A DNA stretch of 64,000 nucleotides from the NCBI GenBank assembly GCA_003439945.1, contig QVRM01006121.1:1046239-1110238 (forward strand). The letters run 5' to 3'. Positions 47,990-59,440 of this stretch are shown here, piece after piece. This DNA comes from Dermanyssus gallinae (lineage: Eukaryota; Arthropoda; Arachnida; Mesostigmata; Dermanyssidae). The position numbers and the translations under genes are program-made. Each line of letters starts with the position of its first letter. The first letter of the stretch is position 1. Under the pieces are notes generated by a model. The model did no database searches. It was not told the DNA's origin and saw only the letters and a list, made by a program, of their open reading frames with translations.

Positions 47990-48870
47990 TTTATTTCACA
48001 ACTGCTGCATAAAGGCTGCATTTTCCAAGAGTCAAAACGAAAGACGCCTTATGCAACGCTGGCGTCCGTCTCACGTTGTCCCACTTTGACAGGTAAAGCA
48101 AGGATTGCCGAAGTGTCGTCGAGCATAACCGGCATCCGCACTGGTCACACACACTCCACTCCAGGTAGATGAAAACCTGGAGCACACAAGGTGATGGCAG
48201 CCGTGCGCGATCTGTACACGTCACGGCTAGAGCATGCAGCTAATTTCCAAAGATCTCAGGAAAGGGCGATTCCGGCCGAGTCTTGGGCATCTTTTAATTG
48301 CCACTCTGTCGAAAAGTGCTCGAAATGTTCGAAAATCGATGACATCATATTGAGTCTAATTGTCTTCACTGCCGCTCTATAGTAGGCAAGTAAGTATGTA
48401 AAACGACTTCTCACCGTCCCATGAAGGCAGAGATTCGTTTTGCGGTTAAACATCCGTTAGCTGAGCAACGTTTGCCGCCGAGAGATGTGTCTACACTCTA
48501 CCGAGGCTGTATCTCAGCATTGGCACAATCTTCATCCCAAAAGTCTCACAGCAACACCCAGCGACAGTCGCCGAACGTCTGTCACCTCCACATTTATAGA
48601 AAATATTGCCATCCGGCACCTAATACCGATATTCTGTTGAAAAAGCCCACAGACTGCACCCTAATACAAAGGAAGGAGTTTACGAACTCTAACTTTTGAC
48701 CTTTACAGACAATTTTGTCTGTGGTTGCCAGTCGACCCGATGGCGAAACTTCATTGCCTTTTGTAACTTCATTTAAAGGACTTTGTTGTAAAAGGTACGC
48801 CTTCACCATGCCTAGCGAGTCTATGGACAGCTCCAAGGTCGCGACAGACAACGACAATGTCGTCTGCGTG
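47988..48870. other. Unique non-coding sequence
   Basis: Frames of about 65 to 95 codons exist on both strands with no recognisable motif. Confidence 0.4.
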
Positions 48871-48873
48871 TAC

Positions 48874-48905
<32 letters not shown>
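48871..48905. repeat. (TA)n microsatellite
   Basis: TA repeat followed by (CAA)n. Confidence 0.9.
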
Positions 48906-48906
<1 letters not shown>

Positions 48907-49000
48907 ACAACAACAACATTACTGAATTCAGCCCGCGGCGCATGCTACGCTAAGCCAGAACTTAGTCGAGCAAACGGCAGACAGCTAAGAGGTTTTTAGT

Positions 49001-49295
49001 GTGGCGGCGTGGCTTGGAGGACTAGTGTGCTAGTCATTATATCTACGGGGTTATCATCTACCGGGGTGGCGCCGGTTTGATCCCGCCGGTTGTTGATCGA
49101 ATTCTCTCTGAGCGATGCTTACTGAAAATAGGTGATAAACCATATACCGCTCAGAGTCAGTGACCATGCTGCCACAAAAAGTGTTGGAGAAACCCTAGAT
49201 ATCTCAACATGTCCGGCCCTCGGTGCCTTGAAGATATAAGTTCCTTAGAATAACTTCCAAGCCCGAAGAAAACGGAGGATGGTTTAGAATTAAAA
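49001..49295 (+). mobile_element. tRNA-like SINE family B, copy 2
   Basis: Starts GTGGCGGCGTGGCTTGGAGG and has CCGGTTTGATCCCGCCGG in the B-box position. It continues with CGAATTCTCTCTGAGCGATG, then AGAGTCAGTGACCATGCTGC, TATCTCAACATGTCCGGCCC and GGAGGATGGTTTAGAATT. All these blocks recur in order at 60495-60795 and, interrupted, at 16086-16665. About 295 bp, uninterrupted. Confidence 0.85.
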
Positions 49296-49599
49296 ACTCG
49301 AATCTATTTTTTTAATTCTAGCTTAGAGGTTTCCCTGCGGGGTCTTTACATTTTCTCTCAGCTCTAGGGCGTCATTACTTCAGATGTCCATTTCCAGGCA
49401 GATCTCAGCAGAGAAGCTAGAAAGCACTTGCAAACAAAGAAAATATCAAGTTTAAAAATAAAGTTGATAAATGTCCTCTGCTAAATTACTTTGCTATATA
49501 TAACCCAAATTGATTCAATAAATGATTTAGAGGGCCTGACATTCTATCAGCCAAATTTGAAAGAAGTGAGTTTGATTACGTCTAGAAGAAATCGCCACT

Positions 49600-50698
49600 C
49601 TCGTGCACAGGGAAGTCACACAGGGACACTGGCTAAGCGATTTCGCCCGGCCGTACAAAAAATCATAATAGTCGCGCGAACGACGTCGACGCATCTCCTG
49701 AAAACATCCTAAAGCATCTCCGCAGGCTTGCCAACAAGCGGAGCGCAACCCCTGACGACATTCCGGAATTTGTCTATCGGAAAAGTATGGCTACGACGTA
49801 TGCGTAATTCCACTTTCTATGATTTTCCGCCGCTCTCTGGAGGAGGATACTATATCTAGTCTCTTTCGGTGTGCTATTGAATGTGCGGCACACAAACGCG
49901 GAGAAAAAGTGATCCGAATAATAACGGGCTAGTATCAGTCGCCTCCGTCCCATGCAAACTATTTGAGAAGGCCATTGCCGAAGAGATCTATCGAAACGTA
50001 AATGCACGAGGCTTTATTTCGAATGAACAATTTGCGTATCGTCCCGCTCACTCGACGCTCTTGCAACTGCTCGAGACCCAAAAAGATTAGTGTCTTCTGC
50101 TAAATGATGGAAGAGCATTTGACTCTGTGTACTTTAATTTAAAATCTGCCTTCGAAAGTACCACACACTCAAAGCTGCTCAAACTCCTGCCGCAATACTG
50201 GAGTTGGTAGTACTATTTTTAATTAGATTAGGGCTTTTCTGTCGGATAGACTTTTTAGAGTTAGGGTTAATAATTGCTTATCATATTGCTCACCCGTCTG
50301 GAGCCCACACCTGTGCAAGCACATAGCCATGATCGAAGGTGTTCAGAGAAGATTACTAAAAAAGCTCTGTAGAAGATGTGATATCGAGCCGAATGCTGTT
50401 AACCTTCCGTCGCTGTCGATTTTACTGAAGAAAAACGACACGCGTCCGCTAGCGCAACTTGCAAGTGCTGATCTTATCGACCGCTTCTTCAATGTGACAA
50501 TGAACAATCGTAGAAGTCAAGTAATGTTTTTTACCAAAATGTATTGCAAGACTCGAAACAATCAATAATATGTTCGCCTGGCGTGTAGCCAGAGAATCGC
50601 ACAACAAGGCGGCTTCGTGGGCGTCATTGCCTACCTAGTCTCCTTTTCCGACCTTTATTCGGCAAATAAAAACGCTTTCTATTCTATTACATTCTATC
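49600..50698 (+). mobile_element. Non-LTR retrotransposon copy, decayed, tandem member 1
   Basis: RT landmarks appear in order but in different frames. SPENILKHLRRLANKRSATP then DDIPE (pre-RT, about 49689-49765). PLSMIFRRSLEED (about 49810). VPCKLFEKAIAEEI, then FISNEQFAYRPAHST (49940-50065). VYFNLKSAFESTTHSKLLKL (about 50130-50190). CLSYCSPVWSPHLC, then MIEGVQRRLLKKL (50280-50365) and NNMFAWRVARESHNK before a stop at about 50636. The polymerase centre between AFES and CSPVW, including the active-site Asp pair, is missing (internal deletion). It ends with an ATTCT-type repeat tail at about 50676-50698. Same family as the copies at 10.7 and 27.6 kb. Confidence 0.8.
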
Positions 50699-50808
50699 AT
50701 CAACGGCAGAAGTTACATCTGGTTGTCCCCAGGGTACCATACTTGGGCCATTAATGTACATATTGTATACTGACTCTATGAAACACGTAAAACCTCGACA
50801 TGTGTAGG

Positions 50809-50840
<32 letters not shown>
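50809..50840. repeat. (TA)n inside an RT copy
   Basis: Perfect TA repeat within tandem member 2, directly before the decayed active-site motif. Confidence 0.9.
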
Positions 50841-50842
<2 letters not shown>

Positions 50843-50994
50843 TGGCGATGTAAAAATGTATACACCTGTAAATATTATAAATAATATCGTTTATTTCCAA
50901 GGAACGCTGGACAAATTTACAGAATGGTGCAAGGGATCTTAAACTCTTGGTGCATAAGTGTGCTATTCTTCACTTTGGCCACAACAATCCTGCG

Positions 50995-50997
50995 CAT

Positions 50998-51092
<95 letters not shown>

Positions 51093-51106
51093 TATATATA
51101 TATATG
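50995..51106. repeat. (TA)n inside an RT copy, about 110 bp
   Basis: TA array with AATA and GATA interruptions, within tandem member 2. Confidence 0.95.
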
Positions 51107-51630
51107 TAGACATGGGGCACTAATGCGTTAACTGCAAAAATGTCTAGAAAAGACCTCAATTAAAACTATTCTCCTTATATTCTAGAAGAAGCAACGTCAG
51201 CTACGAAGAGAATATAACTAGACTCTGCGTTATTTTGTGATCAAACAACCTTCATTGTAGGTAAAACGATACAAACAGTATGTTCTCCCGATCTTGGTAT
51301 ATGCCTCACCTGTGTGGAATTTGGGTTATATTATTACAATATTGCTGAACTGTTAGACATAATTGACTTACGCACGTTTACTCGCATATGTAAATGACCC
51401 GAGCTGGCAGTGAGATTTTGATTGACATGAATACAACAAACACTCGCTCAAGAATCAATATCCAGGCCAAAATGATTCCCAGGAAAGCGATCGTTAACAA
51501 AATGCTTGCATGGCGCTTAGTGCGTAAGCTTAACTATGTACAACCTGATATCTACGCCGCCTGAAGGCCGACTTGCAATAACCTTCTTCTGTGATCTCAA
51601 TAAAGCCCCCCCCCCTGCTAAAGGGTGTGT

Positions 51631-51663
51631 GAATATATATATATATATATATATGAGATGTTT

Positions 51664-51698
<35 letters not shown>
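51631..51698. repeat. Duplicated (TA)n plus GAGATGTTTC block
   Basis: Two (TA)n arrays (51631-51654 and 51669-51698) are each followed by GAGATGTTTC and then a T-rich bit, so the array and its right flank appear duplicated in tandem. Confidence 0.85.
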
Positions 51699-51701
<3 letters not shown>

Positions 51702-54331
51702 TGTTTCTTTTTACATTTGTGTGTTGTGCCTCCACGCTTCCGCTAGCGCACAGTTACGCCGCAAGTGATGCTGTCTTGACTTGACCTTGTTTAACAGAAA
51801 AAAAAGATCTTGCCGAAGCAGAAATATGAACGTCTGGTAAGAATATGATTTGCGAATCATCGCATAGCATCTTAGTACCTTGCCGAATGCCGCCATGGCT
51901 TGTACGCACGCAAAAAACTTGCAACCTATTGCGACGGTGGGTTCTATTACGATGCGTCTATAAGCGGAACTACTCTTGCCGCCGCCGCCGCCGCTAGGAT
52001 TTGCTTTGATGCCACTTCTCCTTTTGCTTTTAAGTGAAGAGTGTCATTTCCCACACAGCACACACACAGTAGTAGAACTAGTAAGAGTGAACGTTGTAGT
52101 ATTCCGGTTAGGGACAGCAATAGCTAGGGCATCATAGGCTAGTCGATGGCCGTAGACCCGATTTGGCAAAATAGCGTCGGCAGCCATCATCTGGGTTTGT
52201 TGAATGTCCAGGATTAGAAGGGCTGCTTATTAGAAGGGCCTCCTGAGTCACACAGCCAGCCAGCCAGTCAGCCAGGCAACCAGCGGTCGTTCGTTTACGA
52301 GGGTAGAACTGGAAAGGAAGATCCACCTACCAATAAGGCCATATTAGCAAAGATGCCGCCAGCTAATCTCTAGTCAAAGGAAGGTCGCAGGCTGGCCGCT
52401 CGCTGCTAGGTCGCTCTCGCACTCGCTGCGATTAGGGTCGAGGCCAAATCTGCGGGCGGTGACACCCTTCCGCAAGCAAGCACTTGCCTTAGTGGTGAGG
52501 CCGAAATGCTGGTGGTGGTGTGCGGGCCCAGAACGAGGGTAGGTCGATTTGCAGACGGCGGCGGCGGTTGGGGTGCCTCGCAGTAGGGAAACGCAAAGGA
52601 CTGGCCAAGAGGACACAAACCGGGCCGGTAAGGATCAAATGGCAAATGAGAGAAGGGCGAAGAACACACGAAGGAAAAAGAAAAGGGACAGGGAAGAGAA
52701 GCGGAGAAGCAAGGGAAGACGACGAGGCATTGATTTTGAGGCCATCGTCGGGGGGTGGGCGGCAGGGGGGCGGGGGGGGGGGGGGGGGTATGTAATGGTT
52801 AGGCGAAGCGGGTGGCGGGCTGAAAGGGGACGACGCCCTCCTCTTTAGCAGAATTGCTTCGTCGTACAGTTCGTAAAGATCCATTCACCGATGTGTCCGC
52901 TCAGCCTGGCTTTTGATCATGCTCCTTTCCCTTGATACCGCCAGCCACCCTCGGAGAAGTTCTCTCGTATTAGAAAGCGTTTGCTGAAGGCATCGCCGGC
53001 ATCGAACCGGTCGCTGTTTGCGAAGTAAAAGCTCTGGGGGGGGGGTCAGATTCGTTGCTCTGTACAAATCAGATTAGCAAGCGGCTATTGTCGTAAGACA
53101 GGCACACTGGCGCACACACTCACATCTACATACACAGACAGACAGTCAGCCAGCAAGCACTCGGCACAGTTAACTGTGAATACAGCACCGGGGTAACCGT
53201 TGCGTCGGCAGCGAGAGAGACACGAGTCCCTACAACCAAATTATCTCACTGACCGCCCCGCCGAACGCTTCCAAAAGGCAAAGCAAAGCAAATTGAAAGA
53301 GCGTCGTCCTGACGACAGTACGACAAAGCGCCGCTGTATGTCCAATACATGTTTTGCTTTTAGAATCACCAATTCATATAAGTACATTCGACGACCTCAC
53401 GGCCACGGACGCTAGGAGACCGACAATTCGAGATAGCCTTAGAGTGCAGCAAGGAGCCGCACTACGTACAGTTTGTTATCTGGGTTTGATTTTTATTGAG
53501 TGTATTTATTTCACTTGTTCTTGTCGGTGCGTGTTCATTTACATCTTGATTGATGCACCTGTTTACTTAGCTTCTATCCGATTGGATATAGTCTGCATAG
53601 CTACAGAAAAGAAGCTGCGTAAGCTGGCACCAGCTGCATCGAGCAAGATACACGTTTAGCGAATCGAATAGAATACAGTCTAATCCATTAGTTACAATAT
53701 CGTACACGTTCATACACGGAATAGCAGACAGCGCAGTAGAAGATTATACTTTCGCCTCATTACAATATTGAAAAATGCATTTTTTTAAGTTCATTCCTGT
53801 TCGGCGAATTGGTAAACTCATGTTCGATGTAAAAAATGTGCACGTTGCAAGAGAGTACATTTGCTATCAATCTAGAATGGCTCTCACTTGTTATGGGAAC
53901 TGTAGAAGCGCGACAAACGATAAAGCACGATCGCATGAAGATAAGTAATTGATTAGGCGCGATGCCTTCTTGACAGTGATTGTTCGCATTCGTTTTGGGA
54001 TGTCAAGTAACTCTAAGTATACTCTTCTCACGTTAAAGCTTACCTGCAAGCGCTCATTCCACTACAAGAATCGCTCCTACGTCTTTCCCGATGGTGACAG
54101 TTTTTCTATACCGTACATATTAATGCTATATCTATATATTATGCTATAATAGTCTATGTTATAGTGGTAGATTTCGTATATGTATCGTGGCGAATTATGG
54201 GCTACGTCGCTCTCTCACCTGAAGACGACAGGGCACTATTCAGTGCCGCGTTGTTAAGTGTCAAAAAATGAACTGAAGTGCCCTGGATAGGACCTATTTG
54301 CAGGAAGCTTTATTTATCGTAGCACTTAAGC

Positions 54332-54334
<3 letters not shown>
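51699..54334. other. GC-richer island and unique sequence
   Basis: From about 52.1 to 53.4 kb it is GC-richer, with a CCAG/AGCC repeat at 52251-52285, a G run at about 52769-52787 and another at 53036-53044. The minus-strand frame 52884-52489 (131 codons) is Pro/Ser-rich and starts MDLYELYDEAILLKRR, which could be coding, but I recognise no family. The rest shows nothing. Confidence 0.35.

Positions 54335-54381
<47 letters not shown>
54335..54381. repeat. (TA)n microsatellite
   Basis: Perfect TA repeat. Confidence 0.95.
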
Positions 54382-54387
<6 letters not shown>

Positions 54388-55320
54388 TGTAGTATTGGCA
54401 ACTTTGGTATGAGCCCTGGCACACAGTGCCTTTTAAGGAACTATATGCATACACGTGTATGGCTTTGTGCATGCTTGCACACGCATATGTGCCTGTCTAC
54501 CTGCACGTCACACACAAGCAGCTCGACGCTGCCTAATGACTCCTCTATAATTGTAGAAAATAGATCGAATAATTGCGCCAGACGGTTACATACTATGCTG
54601 CCAACCAGGACAACGCCTACGACAGCAAAACAACAACGACAACACAATTATTTCCATCATCGTCATCATTATCATCATCGTCATTATCGTCGTCGTCATC
54701 ATCATCATCATCATCCGAAGGAGGAGAAAGAGCCGAGAGGTAAAAGCGAATAGCTTCAATAAGGGCCCGAGGCTTAGGCCGACGTACACTCGCTTACCCC
54801 ACCGACGCACTGGTGGCTGTGAGCTGGCTCTGTGAGTGTCGACGCTGTACTAGCGCTGGATTCTAGACCCCCCTCCTAGCCTAAGCAGGCAGGTAGGAGA
54901 GCCCGGCTCAGCTAGACAGCGCGATATGTGATGACGAAGGCAGCGCCGGCAACGTCCACGATCACGTCGCCAGGCGGCTTAGTCCGCCGCATAGCACAAG
55001 GAGGGATGGGGCTTGTATGCCTGTATGTACAGCGCGAGCTAACCGCGCCTAGAACGGCGGGAAATCACTTTAAGCACGGTTTCGGTCTTCCACTATTATG
55101 ATTATTCCTAATATTCACCTGTTCTTTATTATTATTATCATTATTATATTGGTGCAACTAGCTGAAAGGGCAGTCGCGCGGACAACAGGCGTAAGTGCGT
55201 AAGTAGTTGTGGGTGTGAAATCTACCACAGTGCGTGTTAGCACTGGCCGTACCAGCAACAGCAGCAAAAGCAAACAACAACTTTATTTCTGTCTTCTGTC
55301 TCACTGTTACACTCCTATGA
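54382..55320. other. Unique sequence with (ATC)n
   Basis: (ATC/GTC)n lies at about 54654-54716. GC-richer from 54.75 to 55.08 kb. No gene recognised. Confidence 0.45.
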
Positions 55321-55326
55321 TTCTTA

Positions 55327-55425
55327 CCTATCTCTCTTTTACTCTCTTGTCTCTATCCCCCCCCAATTGTCTCTAACCTATCGCTCTTTTACTCTCTCGT
55401 CTCTATCCCTCCCAATTGTCTCTAA
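55327..55425. repeat. About 50-bp tandem duplication, pyrimidine-rich
   Basis: The unit starting CCTATC-CTCTTTTACTCTC and ending CCCAATTGTCTCTAA occurs at about 55327-55376 and again at 55377-55425 with a few substitutions. A third partial start follows (CCTCTCTTTCTC). Confidence 0.85.
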
Positions 55426-56244
55426 CCTCTCTTTCTCACTTCCTCATCCTTCACCCTCTAAATCCTCTATCTTCCCCTCCTCTCTCTCTTTCTCTTGCTC
55501 GGTATTGCCCAGCCTGTTACCCTGTGCTCTCTATTGGTGTACCTCTCTCTCTCTTGTCTGGAGAGGTATCACTGTTCACCTCAGCCACTAGATGTATTTT
55601 TGCTCGCCTCCTCCATCTCTGTATGCACAAACCCACACGTGCTTTGCTCAGCTCTTCATTGTCTCACCCACGCTTTCTCGTTTCAGGGTGCTGCCCAAGC
55701 CTCACTACACTAATCAATGTTATTTACTAATCCCTTGTTGCTGTTGCTGTTGTTGGTGTCGTCGTCAACATCGTCGGCAGAGAAGGGCACCCCACTCGTC
55801 TCCGCTGTCCCCCCTTCAGCAACAGATCCAATGTAGTTGTCAGTGCAAGCTGTAGGGCACGTACAAATATACGGATATGAAAAATATCATATAAGTCTGT
55901 CGGGTGTGCGCGCGCGATTAACAGAATTATTACGCTCTACGCAATACGGCAATACGTCCTCACACCTGTGCAGGTGCGCAGCGGTGAGCACAACGTGTTC
56001 ATATTGCGTGACACACACACACACATACAGACACACACAGGCGTGAACGAATTGCCATACTAAATCCGTAGACGCGCTAGACGGCGGTCGTCCGAGTGTC
56101 TGCCCCGCGGCTAACACACGCGGTGACGCACTTCCAATGGATGCGTCTGCGGACTGGATGCAACGAAGATTCTTCCTGCCACGACTCTACCGTAAGCGCT
56201 GTGTGTTGGAATAGCGCCGAACGTGCAAACTACGTGCGGCTGAG
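55426..56244. other. Unique sequence
   Basis: Pyrimidine-rich to 55.6 kb, with (CA)n at about 56011-56038. No gene recognised. Confidence 0.45.
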
Positions 56245-56305
56245 CAACAACAACAACAACAGCAACAGCAACAACAGCAGCAGCAACAATAGCAACAACA
56301 ACGCT
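56245..56305. repeat. (CAA/CAG)n triplet repeat
   Basis: Interrupted CAA/CAG units, similar in type to 33957-34040. Confidence 0.9.
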
Positions 56306-56701
56306 ACCACCACATTAGCAGAAAGACATATCTTAGACATACAATAACTTATCTCTAGCATTTCTACAACGTACGTTATAGGTATACCTTTGACCTATCT
56401 TCTTAACACTAAAATATATCTAAATCTTTCCGCCTATGCGACGTCCATGCGTCGTTGTACTTTGCGTTTTGGCCTTCTATGGCCAGAAGTGTCTCCTTAC
56501 AGCATACAGGATGTTGTAGGAGCTTATTGCACAGTTAGTGCTGGGATAGAGTCGTTGTGAAGAGGTTGTGTTCCAGTCTTATCTCATCGAGTTATCCTCC
56601 CATTGAGTCATTGTCGTCTGTCTATGGAATCTCTTATAAGTAAGTTTAGAGGAAGGAATTTGGGGGCGACGTACCTAAGGAGCACTGGGTGCACCTCAGG
56701 T

Positions 56702-56870
56702 GTCGAGCCCGGTGGCGTAATGCATTGGCGTGCGCCTTGTAATCGAGCGAGACACATAGGTTTGCGGGTTCGATGCTGAAGAATACTGTTCTAAGGGAGC
56801 TTTATGGATGCGGGTTTACTATAAATAGCTTTATATACAATACCGGCTGCGCTTGGCTTATCTAACCGTG
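56702..56870 (+). mobile_element. tRNA-like SINE, diverged relative of family A
   Basis: The head GTCGAGCCCGGTGGCG matches family A copy 2. About 45 bases on comes GACACATAGGTTTGCGGGTTC, matching the family A block before the B box. The body after the B box differs from family A. This suggests a subfamily with a shared tRNA-like head and a different body. Confidence 0.65.
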
Positions 56871-57383
56871 AATGTTAATGACTCGTTTTATTGTCGTGCT
56901 ATTTGGGGATGAGGTTAGGCTCTCAGTAGCTCTTATTAACTCATAGCGCCAATGATAGACACAGCATTGCCCCTACAGACGGCAAGTGATAAGAATTACC
57001 TTACGCAGTGTTCCTCGCGGTGATCACCTGTTACATATTCTACGTTTCTTGCTAGATCTCAAACGAAGTTTGTTGTGCCACAGCTCATAGGCCCGAAAGT
57101 TTCCAAAGATATTGCGCATTTTCCACACTCGGCACGAAATGGTATCCGTTTTATAGACTAAAGTATTTACGCTTCTCTGCCCTCTTTGTGTGCACGTTGC
57201 AGGAGAAAATCTGCAATCCATTCAACGGACTCAATAGAGCTATTGCGCAATATTATATTAGAGCGCTTCATTAAGACCCTGCAGCGTCCCAGGCTAGAAC
57301 CTTATCACATCACCAAGACAGTATTGCGACTCCATCAGATCAGCATTGTTGTCGAGTTCAACACCTCTTTGTTCTAGGATAAC
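56871..57383. other. Unique non-coding sequence
   Basis: Nothing recognised. Confidence 0.5.
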
Positions 57384-57496
57384 AGGCATTCATATACGAG
57401 TATATAACTCGTATCTGAATGCCTGATATTTTTCATAACAGGCACTCACATACGAGTTATATGAATATAACTCGTATATACATATAACTCGTCGTA
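57384..57496. repeat. Cluster of palindromes built on TACGAGT
   Basis: An 18-bp inverted pair with one mismatch (57384-57401 and 57407-57424) has a 5-base loop. A perfect 13-bp pair ATACGAGTTATAT/ATATAACTCGTAT spans 57450-57477 with a 2-base loop. Two further TATAACTCGT units follow up to 57492. The segment AACAGGCA-TCA-ATACGAGT also recurs directly at 57381 and 57437. Confidence 0.9.
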
Positions 57497-58529
57497 TATG
57501 AATACGTTAAACGTTCAAAGTGCAACACCCAATAGCGTCCCGTGCTAACAACGTAACGCTTCCAACGGCCAGTATCTGTAATTAGACTGGCGCGCATGGA
57601 GTGCATGTCTGGTTAAGCAAGGCTCTGCTGAAATTACAGTTCGTATCTGGTGTTGTTCGTGTTTTACTCCGAGAATGTTAGGCAATCCTGGTAGCTGCCG
57701 GCAGTAGGTGACAACATGTCCGCCGTAGAGACCTGCAAACTCCAATGAGGGTGAGCAACAGGGAGTCGGCGGCCGCCCGCACTCCAATGTTCGGAAGCGG
57801 GAGGAGCTTTATCCACGTGTCGAGGACCTAAACAGTCGATGTGCTCGGATTACACCGGCTAAGCTCTCGCGGCTCTATGAGAACTACGAGCAGGGAGCAG
57901 GGCTCTATTTGGTGACGACCTGGTTGACTGTCGATCAAAACAACCAATGGGCGATATTGTCGATTACGCAGCTTCCGAGCAGAACCTCTATTTTAGGCAT
58001 ATCGAAGACAACCAAGACGCATCTATATATATATATATATAGATATAAGGTAATAGCTGAGGTTTATTTTTAACGCGAGCACATTTGTTATAGGAATTAA
58101 CTGGTAAAATGCATGAATGACGTTGTTAAAGTAGGTATGGGCCCACTAACAAACTTCAGTCTTTGAAATAAGTTGTCCTTGCGCTTTAACTAAAATAGTC
58201 GTCGAAGATAGTCGTCTTTACTTCTTGTCGGGGGGTGGCCGCAGTACTGTTCTCTCGAGATGACTTCCTCGGACCACTTTATCTTACCACTTAGGCTAGC
58301 CGACTTCGTGCGGTGGTTCTCTTTGGATACAAATTCTGCGAATCTTCTTACCACAAACCAGGATTCACAACTATTGAGGAGCGGCTTTACAGGGGTTTGA
58401 TATGTCGGCGTGTTTTTTTCTTTTTATCTTAGGTCTAGATAATTGGTCTAGAAAGACTTGCATGGCTGCTGCTAATGCCGTGCGACTTCCTCGTGTGCTG
58501 TTGAGGGCTATGTGATGATTCTGGATAGA
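57497..58529. other. Unique non-coding sequence
   Basis: Contains a short (TA)n at 58021-58042. No gene recognised. Confidence 0.45.
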
Positions 58530-58930
58530 GCTTTTACAGGAATACATCAGGTGTGCTAAGCAGAAAAAAAGCAGCCAAAGCGCCAGCAGAGCTACAAAAA
58601 ATTCTCCCACGGGGCAGAGGAGTAATCGACTCTCGACGCCATCTCTTAGCATCAGTAATAGATAGCATCATGTTATATGCCGCACCCTCATGGGAGCGCA
58701 CGACTATCAGGATTACACCATGCCGCCTTCCTCAACAGGGCCCAACGACCTATGGCGCTCAACCTCGCATGGGCAAGTCGCACGGCTCCACAACAGCCAT
58801 ACAAGTTTTCTCCAGACAAATTCCCTGGAGCTTAAGAGTTCAGGAACTAGCACTTAGATACTGGTAAAACTCAATTAAGGCCCTGATGGAGGGAATACTA
58901 ATCAGTCGAACAGACACCGTATGCAAATGG
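58530..58930 (+). pseudogene. R1-like non-LTR RT C-terminal fragment
   Basis: The frame from about 58553 reads KKAAKAPAELQKILPRGRG, then DSRRHLLASVIDSIMLYAAP and SWERTT. This closely follows the segment after the polymerase domain in R1-clade elements (AAL-x-x-LMPN-x-GG...RR-x-L...SV-x-SI-LLYGAPVW). After a frame change the sequence gives NRAQRPMALNLAWASRT, matching the R1 segment VQR-x-MALR...AYRT. Frameshifts and stops follow. The polymerase itself is absent. This is a different lineage from the copies at 39 and 49-51 kb. Confidence 0.7.
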
Positions 58931-59339
58931 AGCCAGCGTTAGGAAGCAATCCAGTTAAGGCATACTGGGTACTGGACAAAATTAATACCTCTGTTTTGAT
59001 AAAAGGACACAGCCGTAAATACGGCTCGCTCACCTATCCACTTGTGAAACGCAGACGGCTGTTTTCAGCAATACCTACACGGCATTGGTAAAACTGGCTC
59101 CTTGTGCCGTAACGCGAGCGCATGACCGCCAATAACGAGTTTTAACATCTTACGATAGTGTGCACAAGGCTTCTTAACTAAATTTCAAAAGTCCTATAGC
59201 TTCTTATTTTTCCCTTAACAGTACCCACAAATAACTTGCCGAACACCTTGATGTATTCGGGAACCTGGCAAGCATTCGGTAATGCCTAGTAGCTTAGCCA
59301 AAAGGCCGAGATCAAAGTGTAGTTTAGCCAAATGCCTCG
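58931..59339. other. Unique non-coding sequence
   Basis: Nothing recognised. Confidence 0.4.
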
Positions 59340-59345
59340 AACCAC

Positions 59346-59440
59346 TGTGACTCGTCAATTCCCGACCTATACGAAACGAGGACAGAGACCCGATCTAGGT
59401 AAAATAGAAGTATATACCACTTGTTATTATATACCACTCG
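59346..59440 (+). pseudogene. Decayed duplicate of the cysteine-rich candidate exon
   Basis: Shares ACTCGTCAATTCC, GA(C)-x-TA-x-CGAA, CTAGGTA(A)A-x-x-AGA and ATATACCACTTGTT in the same order with 60135-60206. In the frame that reads CSSIPD in the other copy, this one reads DSSIPDLYE and soon meets a stop. Either a decayed duplicate exon or both are copies of an unrecognised repeat. Confidence 0.45.

Larger units (their letters stand above)
50700..51630 (+). mobile_element. Non-LTR retrotransposon copy, 5'-truncated, tandem member 2
   Basis: Begins abruptly with TAEVTSGCPQGTILGPLMYI (about 50705-50765), the conserved PQG motif of the RT. A (TA)n array (50809-50840) then interrupts just before YAGDVKMYTP, where YADD would be expected. 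FTEWCKG follows, and LLVHKCAILHFGHNNPAH in another frame. A second, longer (TA)n array (50995-51106) interrupts again. Then come YKQYVLPILVYASPVWNL (about 51265-51320) and NKMLAWRLVRKLNY before TGA at about 51563. It follows member 1 head-to-tail directly after that copy's repeat tail. Confidence 0.8.

Noticed and set aside
52489..52884. 131-codon minus-strand Pro/Ser-rich frame starting MDLYELYDE
   Set aside because: Half of it comes from G- and GA-runs on the other strand; no recognised domain. Mentioned only within the region description.
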